A stretch of 64,000 bases of DNA from Afipia birgiae 34632 (lineage in GTDB: Bacteria > Pseudomonadota > Alphaproteobacteria > Rhizobiales > Xanthobacteraceae). Both the position numbers and the translations under genes were made by a program. Location: the NCBI RefSeq assembly GCF_000308295.2, contig NZ_HG326652.1, positions 863,420 to 927,419 of the forward strand. Reading direction: 5' to 3'. Shown here piece after piece: positions 1 to 8,817 of the stretch. The notes under the pieces are model-generated. The model saw only the letters and a list, made by a program, of their open reading frames with translations. It ran no database searches and was not told where the DNA came from. How positions within the stretch are numbered: the stretch's first letter is position 1; the number at the start of each line of letters is the position of its first letter.

Positions 1-817
1 CGGCCTGAATGCCGAGAATGAATGCGCTGTCGATCCCGATGATCGACAGACCAATCCACGTCACGAGGAACACGGCAGCCATCGTGATCATCTGTGCGAT
101 CAGCCAGCGCTCCAGCGTATCGCTGATCCGGTCGACCACAACGGTCACGCTCGCGCGGTGTTTCTTTGGCGACAGCGCCAGCAGGCCCCGGCGATAAACG
201 CTGGGCTGTGCCGCGAACGACAGCCCCAGGAACAGCACGATAAAGAAGTTGCCGACGGCGCTGACCGTGCCAAGCAGCAGCTTCAGCGTCTGGCTAACGA
301 TGGCACCGCCGCCGGAGGCAAGGGCGCCGGCGCTTGGCAGGTTTTTCGGCAGGCCGGGCGGGGGCGTGGGGGCCGCCGTCGACGGTGTATCGGAGGAGGC
401 TGCCGGCGTCGCCGTGACAGAGCCGAGTTCGAGATAGCTGGTGTCGACGCCATGCTGTTCGAGGAACGTTTTGACGGTCACGAGCTGCGACTTGAGGGTG
501 TTGCTCAGCACGGCGGCTTGCCGCGCGATGGTCGAGCCGCCGAGAAACACCACGCCACACAGCAGCCCCGCCAGCACGACGCACACAAGCGCAAGGCGCA
601 GTGCGTGAGGCCCGCCCATGACCTTTTGCAGCAGATGTGTCATGGCGGTGAGGGCGACGCCGAGCAGGACGCCAGCGAACACCAGAAACAGCGTTGCGGC
701 ATAGTACCAGGTGAACAGCAGGAAGGCCGCGAAGGCGATGACGCCGATGCCCCCCACGGCGATCGACCACGCAAGGTCGCCACGGGTCTGAACTCGGGTC
801 TCGATGGGGGCTGACAC
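1..817 (-). CDS. AI-2E family transporter (PerM/YdiK-like), 3' end outside window
   Basis: Reading leftward from a GTG at 817-815 there is an open frame to the window edge (about 272 residues seen). The start is supported by a purine-rich GGAAGAGGA a few bases upstream. The protein begins with a short polar stretch, then two adjacent hydrophobic segments (about residues 15-55), another at about 68-88, a periplasmic-type linker rich in Pro/Ala/Thr (about 125-165), and further hydrophobic segments near 180-200 and 240-265. This arrangement of paired N-terminal helices, a soluble loop and later helices is that of the AI-2E/PerM permease family (UPF0118). The family exports or exchanges small molecules in a few studied cases; the substrate here is unknown. 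The C-terminal part is missing because of the window boundary. Confidence 0.8.
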   Translation of the reverse strand, partial: MSAPIETRVQTRGDLAWSIAVGGIGVIAFAAFLLFTWYYAATLFLVFAGVLLGVALTAMTHLLQKVMGGPHALRLALVCVVLAGLLCGVVFLGGSTIARQAAVLSNTLKSQLVTVKTFLEQHGVDTSYLELGSVTATPAASSDTPSTAAPTPPPGLPKNLPSAGALASGGGAIVSQTLKLLLGTVSAVGNFFIVLFLGLSFAAQPSVYRRGLLALSPKKHRASVTVVVDRISDTLERWLIAQMITMAAVFLVTWIGLSIIGIDSAFILGIQA

Positions 818-1012
818 GTGCGATCCTCTTCCGTTATTTCAGCGCCAGTCTTTCCTGAAAGGCTGCGCCGGATCAAGAGAAGATGGCGTGACAGCCACGC
901 GGCCAGCGCCGGTGATGCGGCAGATTCAGATCGAACTGCCGTGGTTGCGTGAAAAGCGGGCTGCGGCGCTGAGTGCGGATCGTCTCCGTGCCACCGCCGG
1001 ATGCGGGTGTTG

Positions 1013-1119
1013 CGTCATCCTGAGGCGCGAGCCGCATTTGCGGCGAGTCTCGAAGGATGCGCAGCCGGACATCGCCGTCGTCCTTCGAGGCTCGCAAGTG
1101 CTCGCACCTCAGGATGACG
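1013..1119. repeat. Palindromic intergenic repeat, about 107 bp
   Basis: Outer arms CGTCATCCTGAGGCGCGAGC and its near reverse complement at 1100-1119 enclose inner arms CTCGAAGGATG and a matching CCTTCGAG. The unit could fold into one long hairpin. Repeats with the CATCCTGAGG...CTCGAAGGATG signature are common between genes in Bradyrhizobiaceae. Confidence 0.8.
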
Positions 1120-1716
1120 GCGATCCGCTCTTGAGTTCTGTGGTTATGGGTCCCGGCCTTCCCCGAGACGACGATTTGAGCGTGATGCGATAGAGTGCGT
1201 CACTCCGAATTTCCGGTTTAAATTTCAAACAGCCACGCGCCTGCGCTCTCGCGCATCGCGCGAGGTGAGCTTTGGTCTTGCCCCCCAACAGGTGAGGGGC
1301 ATGGAGCGCCGCGAGGCGCAAATATGTTGTTTCGCTTCCCGTGCGAAGGGAAGCGCATCGCCTTGCGGCGCTCCGCAGACAAGTTCACGCAGTCTGCGCA
1401 AGCTTGACTGCTATTTAGCGGCGATTTTGGGCGAGGGGAGCGTGCTTCCGGGACAGGACAGGCGCGACACGCGCCCCGATCCGGCTGGCTTTCGCCGGCC
1501 TTCATCCTGTCCGCGTCCAGCTCTCGATGAGCAGAGCCACGTAGTTGGCCCGGACGCTGACCCCAGCCTCCCGGACGACGTGTGTGCGAGACACGCGCGC
1601 GGGCGCCGCATCCTGCTCCGCTTCAAAAGCGCCCTCGAGAAGCGCCCCTCACGAACATGACGATGAAGAATATATTCCTAGATCGAGACATGTCAAGGAG
1701 AGATCGGAAATCTCGA

Positions 1717-1843
1717 CACGTCCCCGCACAGGCGGGGACCCATACTCCCTGAGATATCGATTTGAGGGAGATGCCGGAGCGATCGTCCCGCTGTCACCAT
1801 GACGTTTGGTGGTTATGGGTCCCGGCATTCGCCGGGACGACAT
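1717..1843. repeat. Inverted-arm repeat with TGGGTCCC signature
   Basis: The left arm at 1719-1743 (GTCCCCGC...GCGGGGACCCA) and the right arm at 1816-1841 (TGGGTCCCGGC...GCCGGGACGAC) are inverted copies of one another, and each is a small palindrome itself. A further half-copy (TATGGGTCCCGGC) lies near 1146. The pattern is of the intergenic repeat type, not coding. Confidence 0.7.
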
Positions 1844-1906
1844 CGAGAGTCTGTAGCCCCGATTGCGCTGCGCCCCATCCGGGCTGCGCGCGCTTCCATT
1901 GTCTGC

Positions 1907-2016
1907 CGTCATTCCAGGGCGCGCGTTTTCGCGCGAGCCCGGAATCCACGGCCATCAACCAGATTCCGGCAGGATGGATTCCGGGCCTGCGCCAAGCGGC
2001 GCATCCCGGAATGACG
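1907..2016. repeat. Palindromic intergenic repeat, CGTCATTCC type
   Basis: Ends CGTCATTCC and GGAATGACG are exact inverted copies, with inner inverted CCCGGAATCCA / TGGATTCCGGG arms. The left arm is also interrupted by its own GCGCGCG-TTTT-CGCGCG hairpin. It ends about 40 bp past the stop codon of the MscS gene. Confidence 0.8.
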
Positions 2017-2058
2017 GGTGGAATATCGCTGCGCTACGCTTGCGCGATCCGTTCGAGC

Positions 2059-4710
2059 TTACTGCCAGCTTTCCTTACGTGTCCTTGTCCCTTCCGCCTT
2101 GACGCTATCCGTCTTGGAACGGTCGCTCCTGGCGCGATCAGTCTTGCCGTTGTCGATCCCTGCCTGATCGATCCCGGCGGCCTCAGTTCTTTCACGCCCG
2201 GAACTAGTGCGCCTGCCTCTGCCGGCCACACGCACCAGAGCTTCGATCCGGTCGAGATCGCGCAGGTTAAGATCGCGCTGGGCGAGGGGCATTTCGATGC
2301 CTTCCTTGCGAAATCGCCTGAGGATTTCGAGCCGTATCTCGTCAGCGACACCGGCGTCGGAGCCGATATTGGCGACATGAAAGAACACCGCAAATTCCAG
2401 CGCGTCTGCGCCGAAGTTGCCGAGGTTGGCAAACGGCGCGGGTGATTTCAGCGTTCGTGGATGGCTGCTCGCAATATCGAGCAGGACCGCGATGACGTGG
2501 TCCGGATCGGCATTGTAGGATGTCCCGACCTTCACCGACAGGCGCGCCGTATAGCTGCCGTGCATCCAGTTGACGACCTGACCGCTGATCAGGTCGGCGT
2601 TCGGCACGATGACCGAGACGTTATCGTAGGTGGCAATCTCGGTCGCGCGCACGTTGATGCGCTTGACGACGCCCATGCGGGCGCCGACCTCGATGCGATC
2701 GCCGACCTTGATCGGCCGCTCAACCAGCAAGATCAGACCCGATACGAAGTTATTGATAATCGACTGCAGGCCGAAGCCGATACCAACCGACAGTGCGCCG
2801 GCCACAATCGCGATGTTCTGCAGATTGAGGCCGACATACGATAGCGCAATGATGGTGGCCAGAATGATGCCGATGTAGCCGACCCCGGTGCGAATGGAGC
2901 TGCGGACACCGAAGTCGAGATTGGTCTCTGGCAAGAAGCGGGATTCGAGCCAGCCCTGGATCGCCCGGGTGGCCGCGACGCCGACGATCAGCACAAGGAT
3001 CGCGCCGAGAATTGCCGACGGAGAGATCGTGAACTTGCCGATCGAAAATCCGAAGAACGCTGACGACAACGATGCGAACACATCGTCGAAATTGATTCCC
3101 CACGTGACGAGGACGATGAACACGGCGAATGCCATCAGAGCCAACTGGACGAAGCCATTCAGCAAGGCGGCAATCTGGCGCACCGCAGGGCCGCCCAGTC
3201 CCGCCGTCTGCCGCAGGAAGCGGCCAACGGCTCCATAAAAGGAAAACGTCGTGGAGATCAAAGCGTCGGCAAACCGGCTGAGCAGAACAGCAGCCATCAG
3301 GACGACGACGATAAGGATCATCTCCCTCGCGACGAAGCCGCCGAAAGAGACAAAGCCGGCCAGCGGCCCGAGTACCGTGATCGCCGCGAGCAGCCAGCCG
3401 AGCGGAATTAAAAGACGCCACGCTGAACGCTTGACCGCCGCTGCGGCGGACTCTTCCTCCTCGTTGTCTTCGTTTCCGGTGTGGGCCGCGATGCGCAATG
3501 CGGCCATAAACAGAAAGGCCTCGGTCAGCGCCATCACGCCTTCGCTGGCTGCCGATAGTTCGTCCGGAGCGCCGATGGCGCGATTCAGGCCCTGAAGCAG
3601 GACGCCGAAGCAGGCAGCGATGCCAAGCAGGGTCGCCACCGGAACGAGCTTGCCGGCGACCTCGTCGTCGAGATCGATCAGGCGCCACGCGGGCCGATCC
3701 GGCGCCAGCGTGGCGGTCGCGAGGCTATAGAAAAAGAACGCAAAGGTGATCACGATAGACAGAGGCCGTGCGATGGCACTCACTTCGTCCGGCAAAACGC
3801 CGAGCGCAATCAGCGCCTGATAAAGCACGAACAAGCTGGTGCCGGGGATCAGGGTGTTGGCGAGAACGATGACCGCTGCGGAACTCGTTTTACGCAGCGC
3901 GGTAGGCTCGGTAATTGCTGCATCGCGGGTCGTCCAGCGCGCTTGCCAGCGTCGCCACGGCGACAGGAAAAAACCGAGCAAGACAACGACGGCAATTGCG
4001 AAGCCCGAAGCGGCGCGAAGCGGCTGCTCCGCCATGACGCCAGCCCATCGGGATGCGACCTCAACCAGCCGGGTTGTTGCGGGAGGAATCTCCTCGGCAA
4101 CACGGACCCAGAACGATGGATTGATCAGACTGGCGGAGCGTTTGAAGACCGTGTCCGTGAACCTGGCACGGCGGCGTTCCGAGATAAGATCGAGCGATTG
4201 CTGGGCGCGCACGTTGATCAGGCTGGCCTGCTGAACGATGCTCTGGCGCGCGGCAATCTCCGCCAGTAGCTTGGCGCGCTCCAGCTTGACCTCGTCGGAC
4301 TGCGGCGTTGTATCCTTTTCACCCGGCTCCAATTCGGCAGCCCGTTCTGTGGCCTCGCTGATCCGCGGCGTAGTGGCGGCGATGAGGTCACGTGCTCCGG
4401 TTTGCGCCTCGGTGATCTGGTTGCGGATTTGGCTCAGTCTGGCTTCATCGGTCATGCCCAAAGACAATTGCCATTCGGCACTGTCGAGCATCTGCTTCCA
4501 GCCGTTGAGACCAGCGACGGCGCTGGGATAGGTCGGCGCCGGAACGCTGGGAAGCACTTCCTTCGCGGGCGCGGGCGCGGGGGCTGCTGCTGGGCCTTCG
4601 GCTTCTTTCGCCGCCGGGGGAGCGGGCGTCGGCGCAGTCGTCGCAGCCTGAAGCGCAGTGCACGGCGTCAATGCGAGGGCAAGGAAAACGGCAATAGTCC
4701 GGATATTCAT
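2059..4710 (-). CDS. Large mechanosensitive ion channel of the MscS superfamily
   Basis: The 883-aa protein starts at ATG 4710, chosen over an ATG 45 bp upstream because it has AAGGAC a few bases before it and begins with a clear signal peptide (about residues 1-22). A Pro/Ala-rich stretch follows, then a periplasmic helical region with coiled-coil character (about 50-190, DUF3772-like), many hydrophobic segments (about 230-620), and a classical MscS core near residues 660-800. The core has the Gly/Ala-rich pore helix with GIGFGLQSI, the VERPIKVGDRIEV beta domain and the IVPNADLISG motif. The C-terminus (about 835-883) is a hydrophilic Arg/Lys/Asp/Ser-rich tail. Length and layout match the large MscK/YbdG-like channels of the inner membrane that release solutes on hypo-osmotic shock. 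It is divergent from the arsR operon and shares its intergenic region. Confidence 0.9.
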   Translation of the reverse strand: MNIRTIAVFLALALTPCTALQAATTAPTPAPPAAKEAEGPAAAPAPAPAKEVLPSVPAPTYPSAVAGLNGWKQMLDSAEWQLSLGMTDEARLSQIRNQITEAQTGARDLIAATTPRISEATERAAELEPGEKDTTPQSDEVKLERAKLLAEIAARQSIVQQASLINVRAQQSLDLISERRRARFTDTVFKRSASLINPSFWVRVAEEIPPATTRLVEVASRWAGVMAEQPLRAASGFAIAVVVLLGFFLSPWRRWQARWTTRDAAITEPTALRKTSSAAVIVLANTLIPGTSLFVLYQALIALGVLPDEVSAIARPLSIVITFAFFFYSLATATLAPDRPAWRLIDLDDEVAGKLVPVATLLGIAACFGVLLQGLNRAIGAPDELSAASEGVMALTEAFLFMAALRIAAHTGNEDNEEEESAAAAVKRSAWRLLIPLGWLLAAITVLGPLAGFVSFGGFVAREMILIVVVLMAAVLLSRFADALISTTFSFYGAVGRFLRQTAGLGGPAVRQIAALLNGFVQLALMAFAVFIVLVTWGINFDDVFASLSSAFFGFSIGKFTISPSAILGAILVLIVGVAATRAIQGWLESRFLPETNLDFGVRSSIRTGVGYIGIILATIIALSYVGLNLQNIAIVAGALSVGIGFGLQSIINNFVSGLILLVERPIKVGDRIEVGARMGVVKRINVRATEIATYDNVSVIVPNADLISGQVVNWMHGSYTARLSVKVGTSYNADPDHVIAVLLDIASSHPRTLKSPAPFANLGNFGADALEFAVFFHVANIGSDAGVADEIRLEILRRFRKEGIEMPLAQRDLNLRDLDRIEALVRVAGRGRRTSSGRERTEAAGIDQAGIDNGKTDRARSDRSKTDSVKAEGTRTRKESWQ

Positions 4711-4867
4711 TATCGTCCTTGTTTCATCGAATTCGTCGACGCTCATGCCGCACAAACACGGCGATGTTCTGTTCGCGAGTGGCCAAAGAAATCACTGAGT
4801 TCCACGGTGAAGGTGATGTCTTCTTGAGTGTTGCGTCCGTTTCCGCTTGACTGACTCATAGCTCGTT

Positions 4868-4889
4868 GGTTATGGATTAATCCATAGCC
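4868..4889. promoter_or_regulatory. Palindromic operator, probably for the ArsR-type regulator
   Basis: TATGGATTAATCCATA at 4871-4886 is a perfect 16-bp palindrome, extended by GG/CC outside one mismatch. It lies 23 bp before the ArsR-family start codon, where a promoter would be. ArsR-family proteins commonly bind such imperfect or perfect dyads in their own promoters, so autoregulation is the simplest reading; binding is inferred. Confidence 0.65.
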
Positions 4890-4908
4890 AGAGAGTTATT
4901 AATCAAGA

Positions 4909-5232
4909 ATGCTAAACCCTCATGATATACTGTTCAGAACGCTCGCAGATCCTACCCGGCGGGCGATCTTCGAGCGCCTGTGCCGCGACGGAGAACAGAC
5001 GGTCGGGGCCCTGACCGCCCGGGCGGGGGTTTCGCAACCGGCGGTCTCAAAGCATCTCGGTGTTCTGAAGCAGGCCGGGCTGGTCCTCGACCGCCATGAA
5101 GGTCGCCAGACACATTACAGCGCGCAACTCGGCGCGCTCGCGCCGCTGATCGACTGGACAAGCCAGATGGCCGGCTTCTGGGAGAGCCGGTTCGATGACC
5201 TCGAAAATCTCCTCAAGAGGATGGACCAATGA
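4909..5232 (+). CDS. ArsR-family winged-helix transcriptional regulator
   Basis: This 107-aa protein is one winged helix-turn-helix domain. It shows the ADPTRRAIFERL start, the recognition-helix region GVSQPAVSKHLGVLKQAGLV (about residues 40-60) and the wing DRHEGRQTHYSAQ. No Cys pair of the metal-sensing ELCVCDL type is visible, so it is probably not a classical arsenic or metal sensor. It belongs to the subgroup that sits beside SRPBCC (AHSA1) genes. Its stop overlaps the start of the SRPBCC gene by ATGA, so the two are translationally coupled. A palindrome just upstream suggests self-repression. Confidence 0.92.
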   Translation: MLNPHDILFRTLADPTRRAIFERLCRDGEQTVGALTARAGVSQPAVSKHLGVLKQAGLVLDRHEGRQTHYSAQLGALAPLIDWTSQMAGFWESRFDDLENLLKRMDQ

Positions 5233-5660
5233 GCACCGTTGCGACCGAAACGCTCTCTGTCGTTGTCGAGCGTGAGTTTTCCTATCCGCCGGAAAAGCTC
5301 TGGCGCGCGCTCACGCAGCCACACCTGATCGAGGAGTGGCTGATGAAGAACGACTTCAAGCCTGCCGTCGGCCACAGCTTCAATCTTCGCGGAGACTGGG
5401 GCGGCGTGCTGGACTGCGAAGTGCTCGCCGTCGAGCCGAACAGGACGCTGTCCTACACCTGGAATTTCGCGAACGACGATGCGGCCTTCAATCTGACGAG
5501 CGTGGTGACCTTTACGCTCACGCCAACAAGTTCGGGAACCCACCTCCACATGGAGCAGTCGGGTTTCCGGCCGGATCAGAAGCAGGCCTTCGGCGGCGCG
5601 CGGCACGGGTGGCAGCAGTTCTTTGGAAATCTCGAGCAGGTCGTCGCGCGGATCGATTGA
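5229..5660 (+). CDS. SRPBCC (AHSA1/START-like) domain protein
   Basis: The 143-aa protein is a single AHSA1-type helix-grip domain: VEREFSYPPEKLWRALTQPHLIEEWLM at the N-terminus, a central beta sheet with LSYTWNFAND and VVTFTLTPTSSGTHL, and the C-terminal helix GWQQFFGNLEQVV. The fold binds hydrophobic ligands or acts as a co-chaperone in eukaryotic Aha1; in bacteria most members have no assigned function. The ATGA overlap with the ArsR gene and the common arsR-ahsa1 pairing indicate a regulator plus effector unit. The ligand is unknown. Confidence 0.88.
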   Translation: MSTVATETLSVVVEREFSYPPEKLWRALTQPHLIEEWLMKNDFKPAVGHSFNLRGDWGGVLDCEVLAVEPNRTLSYTWNFANDDAAFNLTSVVTFTLTPTSSGTHLHMEQSGFRPDQKQAFGGARHGWQQFFGNLEQVVARID

Positions 5661-5716
5661 GTCCGCCGATACATTCAATGCGAGCTGTTTACAGCGTTGC
5701 ATCTGCGGGTGACGCA

Positions 5717-6238
5717 ATGGCCAGGACGACGTCGAAGAAGCCAACGAAGGTTGCAAGGAAGGCCGCTGCCAAGCGGGTTGCTGCGAAGGCAGCCAAGCCG
5801 CGCAAGACGGCAGCGAAGCCGCAGCCCGGCAAGGCAGCGAAGCCGGCCCTTCTTTCAGGCGGCAATCCTCAGATCGCGAAGGGCTACGGCGACGCGCCGG
5901 TGCAGGCCTACATCGCGGCCATGCCGGGCTGGAAAAGCGACGTCGGGCGGCGTCTCGACGTGCTGATCGAACGTGCCGTTCCCGGCGTGCGCAAGGCGGT
6001 CAAATGGAACTCGCCGCTGTACGGACGTGATGACCAGCACTGGTTTCTCGGCATCCATGTCTTTGCGAAGTATATCAAGGTGGCTTTCTTCCGCGGCGCG
6101 TCGCTGCGTCCTGTCCCGCCCGGCGAGTCCAGACAAAAGGAAGTGCGCTATCTCAACATCCACGAAGACCAACTCGACGAAGCTCAATTCGCCGACTGGG
6201 TGAAGCAAGCCAGCCAATTGCCCGGCGAGCGCATGTGA
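5717..6238 (+). CDS. DUF1801 protein with Lys/Ala-rich N-terminal tail
   Basis: The 173-aa protein has two parts. Residues 2-43 form a low-complexity basic tail (11 Lys and 4 Arg among Ala, Pro and Thr) resembling the histone H1-like tails of some bacterial DNA-binding proteins. Residues about 55-170 form a DUF1801 domain with the AVKWNSPLYG motif and a hydrophobic beta core. The DUF1801 family includes Bacillus Fra/YdhG, an iron chaperone-like protein; that role is not shown here. I chose ATG 5717 over the in-frame ATG 5678 because GGGTGA lies just upstream. The stop overlaps the next DUF1801 gene, so the four genes from arsR onward look like one operon. Confidence 0.8.
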   Translation: MARTTSKKPTKVARKAAAKRVAAKAAKPRKTAAKPQPGKAAKPALLSGGNPQIAKGYGDAPVQAYIAAMPGWKSDVGRRLDVLIERAVPGVRKAVKWNSPLYGRDDQHWFLGIHVFAKYIKVAFFRGASLRPVPPGESRQKEVRYLNIHEDQLDEAQFADWVKQASQLPGERM

Positions 6239-6756
6239 AAGCCACCATGAAGAAAGCAACGACAACCTCGAAGACGGCGAAGACCACGAAGGACGGAAGC
6301 GGAGGGGACTCTCCGTCCCGGCTGATCGATGCCAAAATCAGGAAGCTGGACGACTGGCGAGGCGAGACGCTCGCTGCAGTTCGCAAGAGCATTCTTGATG
6401 CCGACAAGGAGATCATCGAGGAATGGAAGTGGATGGGCAGCCCGGTGTGGGAGCGCGACGGCATCATTGCGGTCGGCAACGCCCACAAGGACAAGGTGAA
6501 GCTGACCTTCGCCCACGGCGCGAGCCTTCCGGACCCCGACAAGCTTTTCAACGCGGGCCTTGATGGCAAGGTGTGGCGCGCGATCGATGTTTTCGAAGGC
6601 GACAAGATCGATGGGCGGGCGCTGAAGAATCTGGTGCGTGCCGCGATTGAGTTTAATCGGGCTAAGAATGCAAGGAAGAGGGTGTCAGCCAGGGCGACGA
6701 AGAAGGCCGTCCCCGCAGCGAAAAAGGCGAAAGTGTGGAAAAGCATGAAGGCGTAA
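6235..6756 (+). CDS. Second DUF1801 protein with basic tails
   Basis: This 173-aa protein is read from GTG 6235, overlapping the previous stop by 4 nt; an alternative ATG is at 6247. A DUF1801 domain occupies about residues 25-140 (EEWKWMGSPVWERDGI and KVKLTFAHGASLPDP). It is flanked by a Thr/Lys-rich N-terminus and a basic C-terminal tail (about 141-173) rich in Lys, Arg and Ala. It is diverged in sequence from the upstream paralogue. Tandem DUF1801 genes with basic extensions on opposite ends suggest association with a polyanion such as DNA or RNA, or an iron-handling role; both are inferences. Confidence 0.8.
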   Translation: MKATMKKATTTSKTAKTTKDGSGGDSPSRLIDAKIRKLDDWRGETLAAVRKSILDADKEIIEEWKWMGSPVWERDGIIAVGNAHKDKVKLTFAHGASLPDPDKLFNAGLDGKVWRAIDVFEGDKIDGRALKNLVRAAIEFNRAKNARKRVSARATKKAVPAAKKAKVWKSMKA

Positions 6757-6873
6757 TGCGACAGCTTTCGTGCAATGGTGAGGTATTGGCAAACCGCTCC
6801 TGCGAGGAATGGCGTCGCAGGCAACTGCAGCCCTCATGAAGCGAGCGAAACGCGAGGATGCGAGAAAGACACT

Positions 6874-6908
6874 TCCCGGATTGCGCTTCGCTCCATCCGG
6901 GCTACGCT
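6874..6908. repeat. Short palindromic CCCGGATTGCGC...GCTCCATCCGGG repeat
   Basis: CCCGGAT and ATCCGGG flank a GCGCTTCGCTCC loop. Related sequence (GATTGCGCTGCGCCCCATCCGGG) appears at about 1861-1883. This is a minor dispersed palindrome in the interval before the radical SAM gene. Confidence 0.5.
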
Positions 6909-7013
6909 TGCTCATGTTTTGATCAAAAACCAGGTAGACAATCCATCGCGACCGAATAGAGTTGAATATCGGCGTCCATGGGAATGTTCTGGATGTATCG
7001 AAAGGAACGACCA

Positions 7014-8789
7014 ATGCCGACCGCGGTCGTTCCTTCAAAGCGTCGTTTCCAATTGGTGTTCATAAAGCCGTCGCATTACGGCGAAGACGGCTATGTGATC
7101 CGTTGGTGGCGCGCTGCAATTCCCTCGAATTCCCTCGCCAGCGTTTATGGAATTGCGCAGGACAGCAAGGCCCGCGGTGTCCTCGGGGCTGATATTGAAA
7201 TCGACATTGAGGCGATCGATGAATTCAGTTGCCGCGTCGATATTCCCGAACTGATCGCGCAATTTTCGCGCCATGGCAATTTCGGCCTGATCGTGCTCGC
7301 CGGCGTGCAATCGAACCAGTATCCACGCGCGCTCGACATTGCCCGTCCGTTGCGTGACGCCGGTATTCAGGTCTCGATCGGCGGTTTTCACGTCTCGGGC
7401 TGCCTGTCGATGCTCGACGGCCACGCGATCGATCTGGATGCCTGCCGCACGGCGGGCATTTCGATATTTGCCGGCGAGGCGGAAGGCCGCTTCGATACCG
7501 TCCTGCAAGACGCTGCTGCTGGTCGGCTGCAGCCGGTCTACAATTTCCTGAACGATCTGCCGGGCATAGAAGGCACGCCGGCGCCGTTTCTGCCAATCGA
7601 GAACGTACGGCGGACACTGGGGCTGAGTACCAGCTTCGATGCCGGACGTGGCTGTCCATACCAGTGCTCGTTTTGCACTATCATCAATGTGCAAGGACGC
7701 AAGTCGCGCTTCCGCTCGCCGGACGATGTCGAAGCGCTGGTGCGGAGCAACTGGAAGCAGGGGATCTACAAGTATTTTATCACCGACGACAATTTTGCGC
7801 GTAACAAGCACTGGGAAGAGATTTTGGATCGCCTGATCTGGCTTCGGGAGACTCAAGGCATTCCCTTGGGGTTGCTGCTCCAGGTGGACACGCTGTGTCA
7901 CAAGATTCCGAATTTCGTCGAGAAGGCGAAGCGCGCGGGCGTGACGCGCGTGTTTATCGGGCTTGAGAATATCAACCCGGCCAATTTGCTTGCAGCAAAG
8001 AAGCGGCAGAACAAGATCACCGAGTACCGCAAGATGCTTCTGGCGTGGAAGGATAAGGGCATCCTCACGCTCGCGGGTTACATCCTTGGATTCCCTGCCG
8101 ATACGCCGGAGTCGATCCGCAACGACATCGAGATCATCAAGCGCGAGCTGCCGATCGACATTCTCGAATTCTTTTGCCTGACGCCATTACCGGGCTCCGA
8201 GGATCACAAGATCCTCTGGAAAGCCAATGTCCCGATGGACCCCGATCTGAACAATTACGATCTCGAGCATGTCTGCACGTCGCACGCGCTGATGTCGCAA
8301 GACCAATGGAAAGGCATCTATCGGGATGCCTGGGCATACTATTATACGCCCGCGCATATGGAGACGCTTCTGCGCCGCGGTGCTGCGACCGGAGTCAACA
8401 TGAGCAGCCTTGTGAAGCTGCTCCTGACCTTCTCGCTGACTCAGACGCTTGAGCAGGTGCATCCACTGCAAAGCGGGATCTTGCGCCTGCGTCATCCCTC
8501 GGAACGACGGCCCGGTCTTGCTGCCGAAAGTACCTTCTGGTTTTGGCCGAAGCTGGTGCTCGAGACGGTAAGCAAGACTGCAACCACGCTCGCGAGGCTG
8601 TTACGTCTGTCCGTACTGAGCATCAGGATCACGCGCGATCCCAAGCGTTTCGCATACAGCGATCTCGCCCTGTCTCGCGTGGAGGATGACGACGACGCTT
8701 CACTCGAGCTGCTGACGCAGACGTCGAGCGCAAAGCAGGCCGTCGCTCACCAGAAGAAGGTGTTCAATCTTACGCATGCGGCGGAGTGA
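7014..8789 (+). CDS. B12-binding-domain radical SAM protein
   Basis: I place the start at ATG 7014, which has AAGGAA 7 nt upstream, rather than at ATG 6978. The 591-aa protein has an N-terminal cobalamin-binding-like Rossmann region (about residues 10-180, with GLIVLAGVQSNQYP and VSIGGFHVSG) but no clear DxHxxG cobalamin ligand motif. The radical SAM core follows, with the CxxxCxxC cluster at Cys214, Cys218 and Cys221 (RGCPYQCSFC), later TDDNFARN and FIGLENINP. About 150 C-terminal residues have no known motif. The layout resembles BchE/HpnJ-type enzymes that methylate or rearrange lipids or tetrapyrroles; the substrate is unknown. It is a lone gene with a strong terminator behind it. Confidence 0.85.
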   Translation: MPTAVVPSKRRFQLVFIKPSHYGEDGYVIRWWRAAIPSNSLASVYGIAQDSKARGVLGADIEIDIEAIDEFSCRVDIPELIAQFSRHGNFGLIVLAGVQSNQYPRALDIARPLRDAGIQVSIGGFHVSGCLSMLDGHAIDLDACRTAGISIFAGEAEGRFDTVLQDAAAGRLQPVYNFLNDLPGIEGTPAPFLPIENVRRTLGLSTSFDAGRGCPYQCSFCTIINVQGRKSRFRSPDDVEALVRSNWKQGIYKYFITDDNFARNKHWEEILDRLIWLRETQGIPLGLLLQVDTLCHKIPNFVEKAKRAGVTRVFIGLENINPANLLAAKKRQNKITEYRKMLLAWKDKGILTLAGYILGFPADTPESIRNDIEIIKRELPIDILEFFCLTPLPGSEDHKILWKANVPMDPDLNNYDLEHVCTSHALMSQDQWKGIYRDAWAYYYTPAHMETLLRRGAATGVNMSSLVKLLLTFSLTQTLEQVHPLQSGILRLRHPSERRPGLAAESTFWFWPKLVLETVSKTATTLARLLRLSVLSIRITRDPKRFAYSDLALSRVEDDDDASLELLTQTSSAKQAVAHQKKVFNLTHAAE

Positions 8790-8817
8790 TTGGCGTCCTC
8801 GAAGATCAGTGACTCCA

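Larger units (their letters stand above)
818..2058. other. 1.24-kb gene-free interval filled with repeats
   Basis: No frame here has a credible start, ribosome-binding site and codon bias. The interval holds at least three palindromic repeat units (entered separately) and, at about 1220-1660, a GC-rich stretch that looks like the dispersed non-coding sequence often seen between genes in Bradyrhizobium relatives; that likeness is from memory and was not searched. It separates the convergent 3' side of the MscS gene from the start of the AI-2E transporter gene. Confidence 0.6.
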
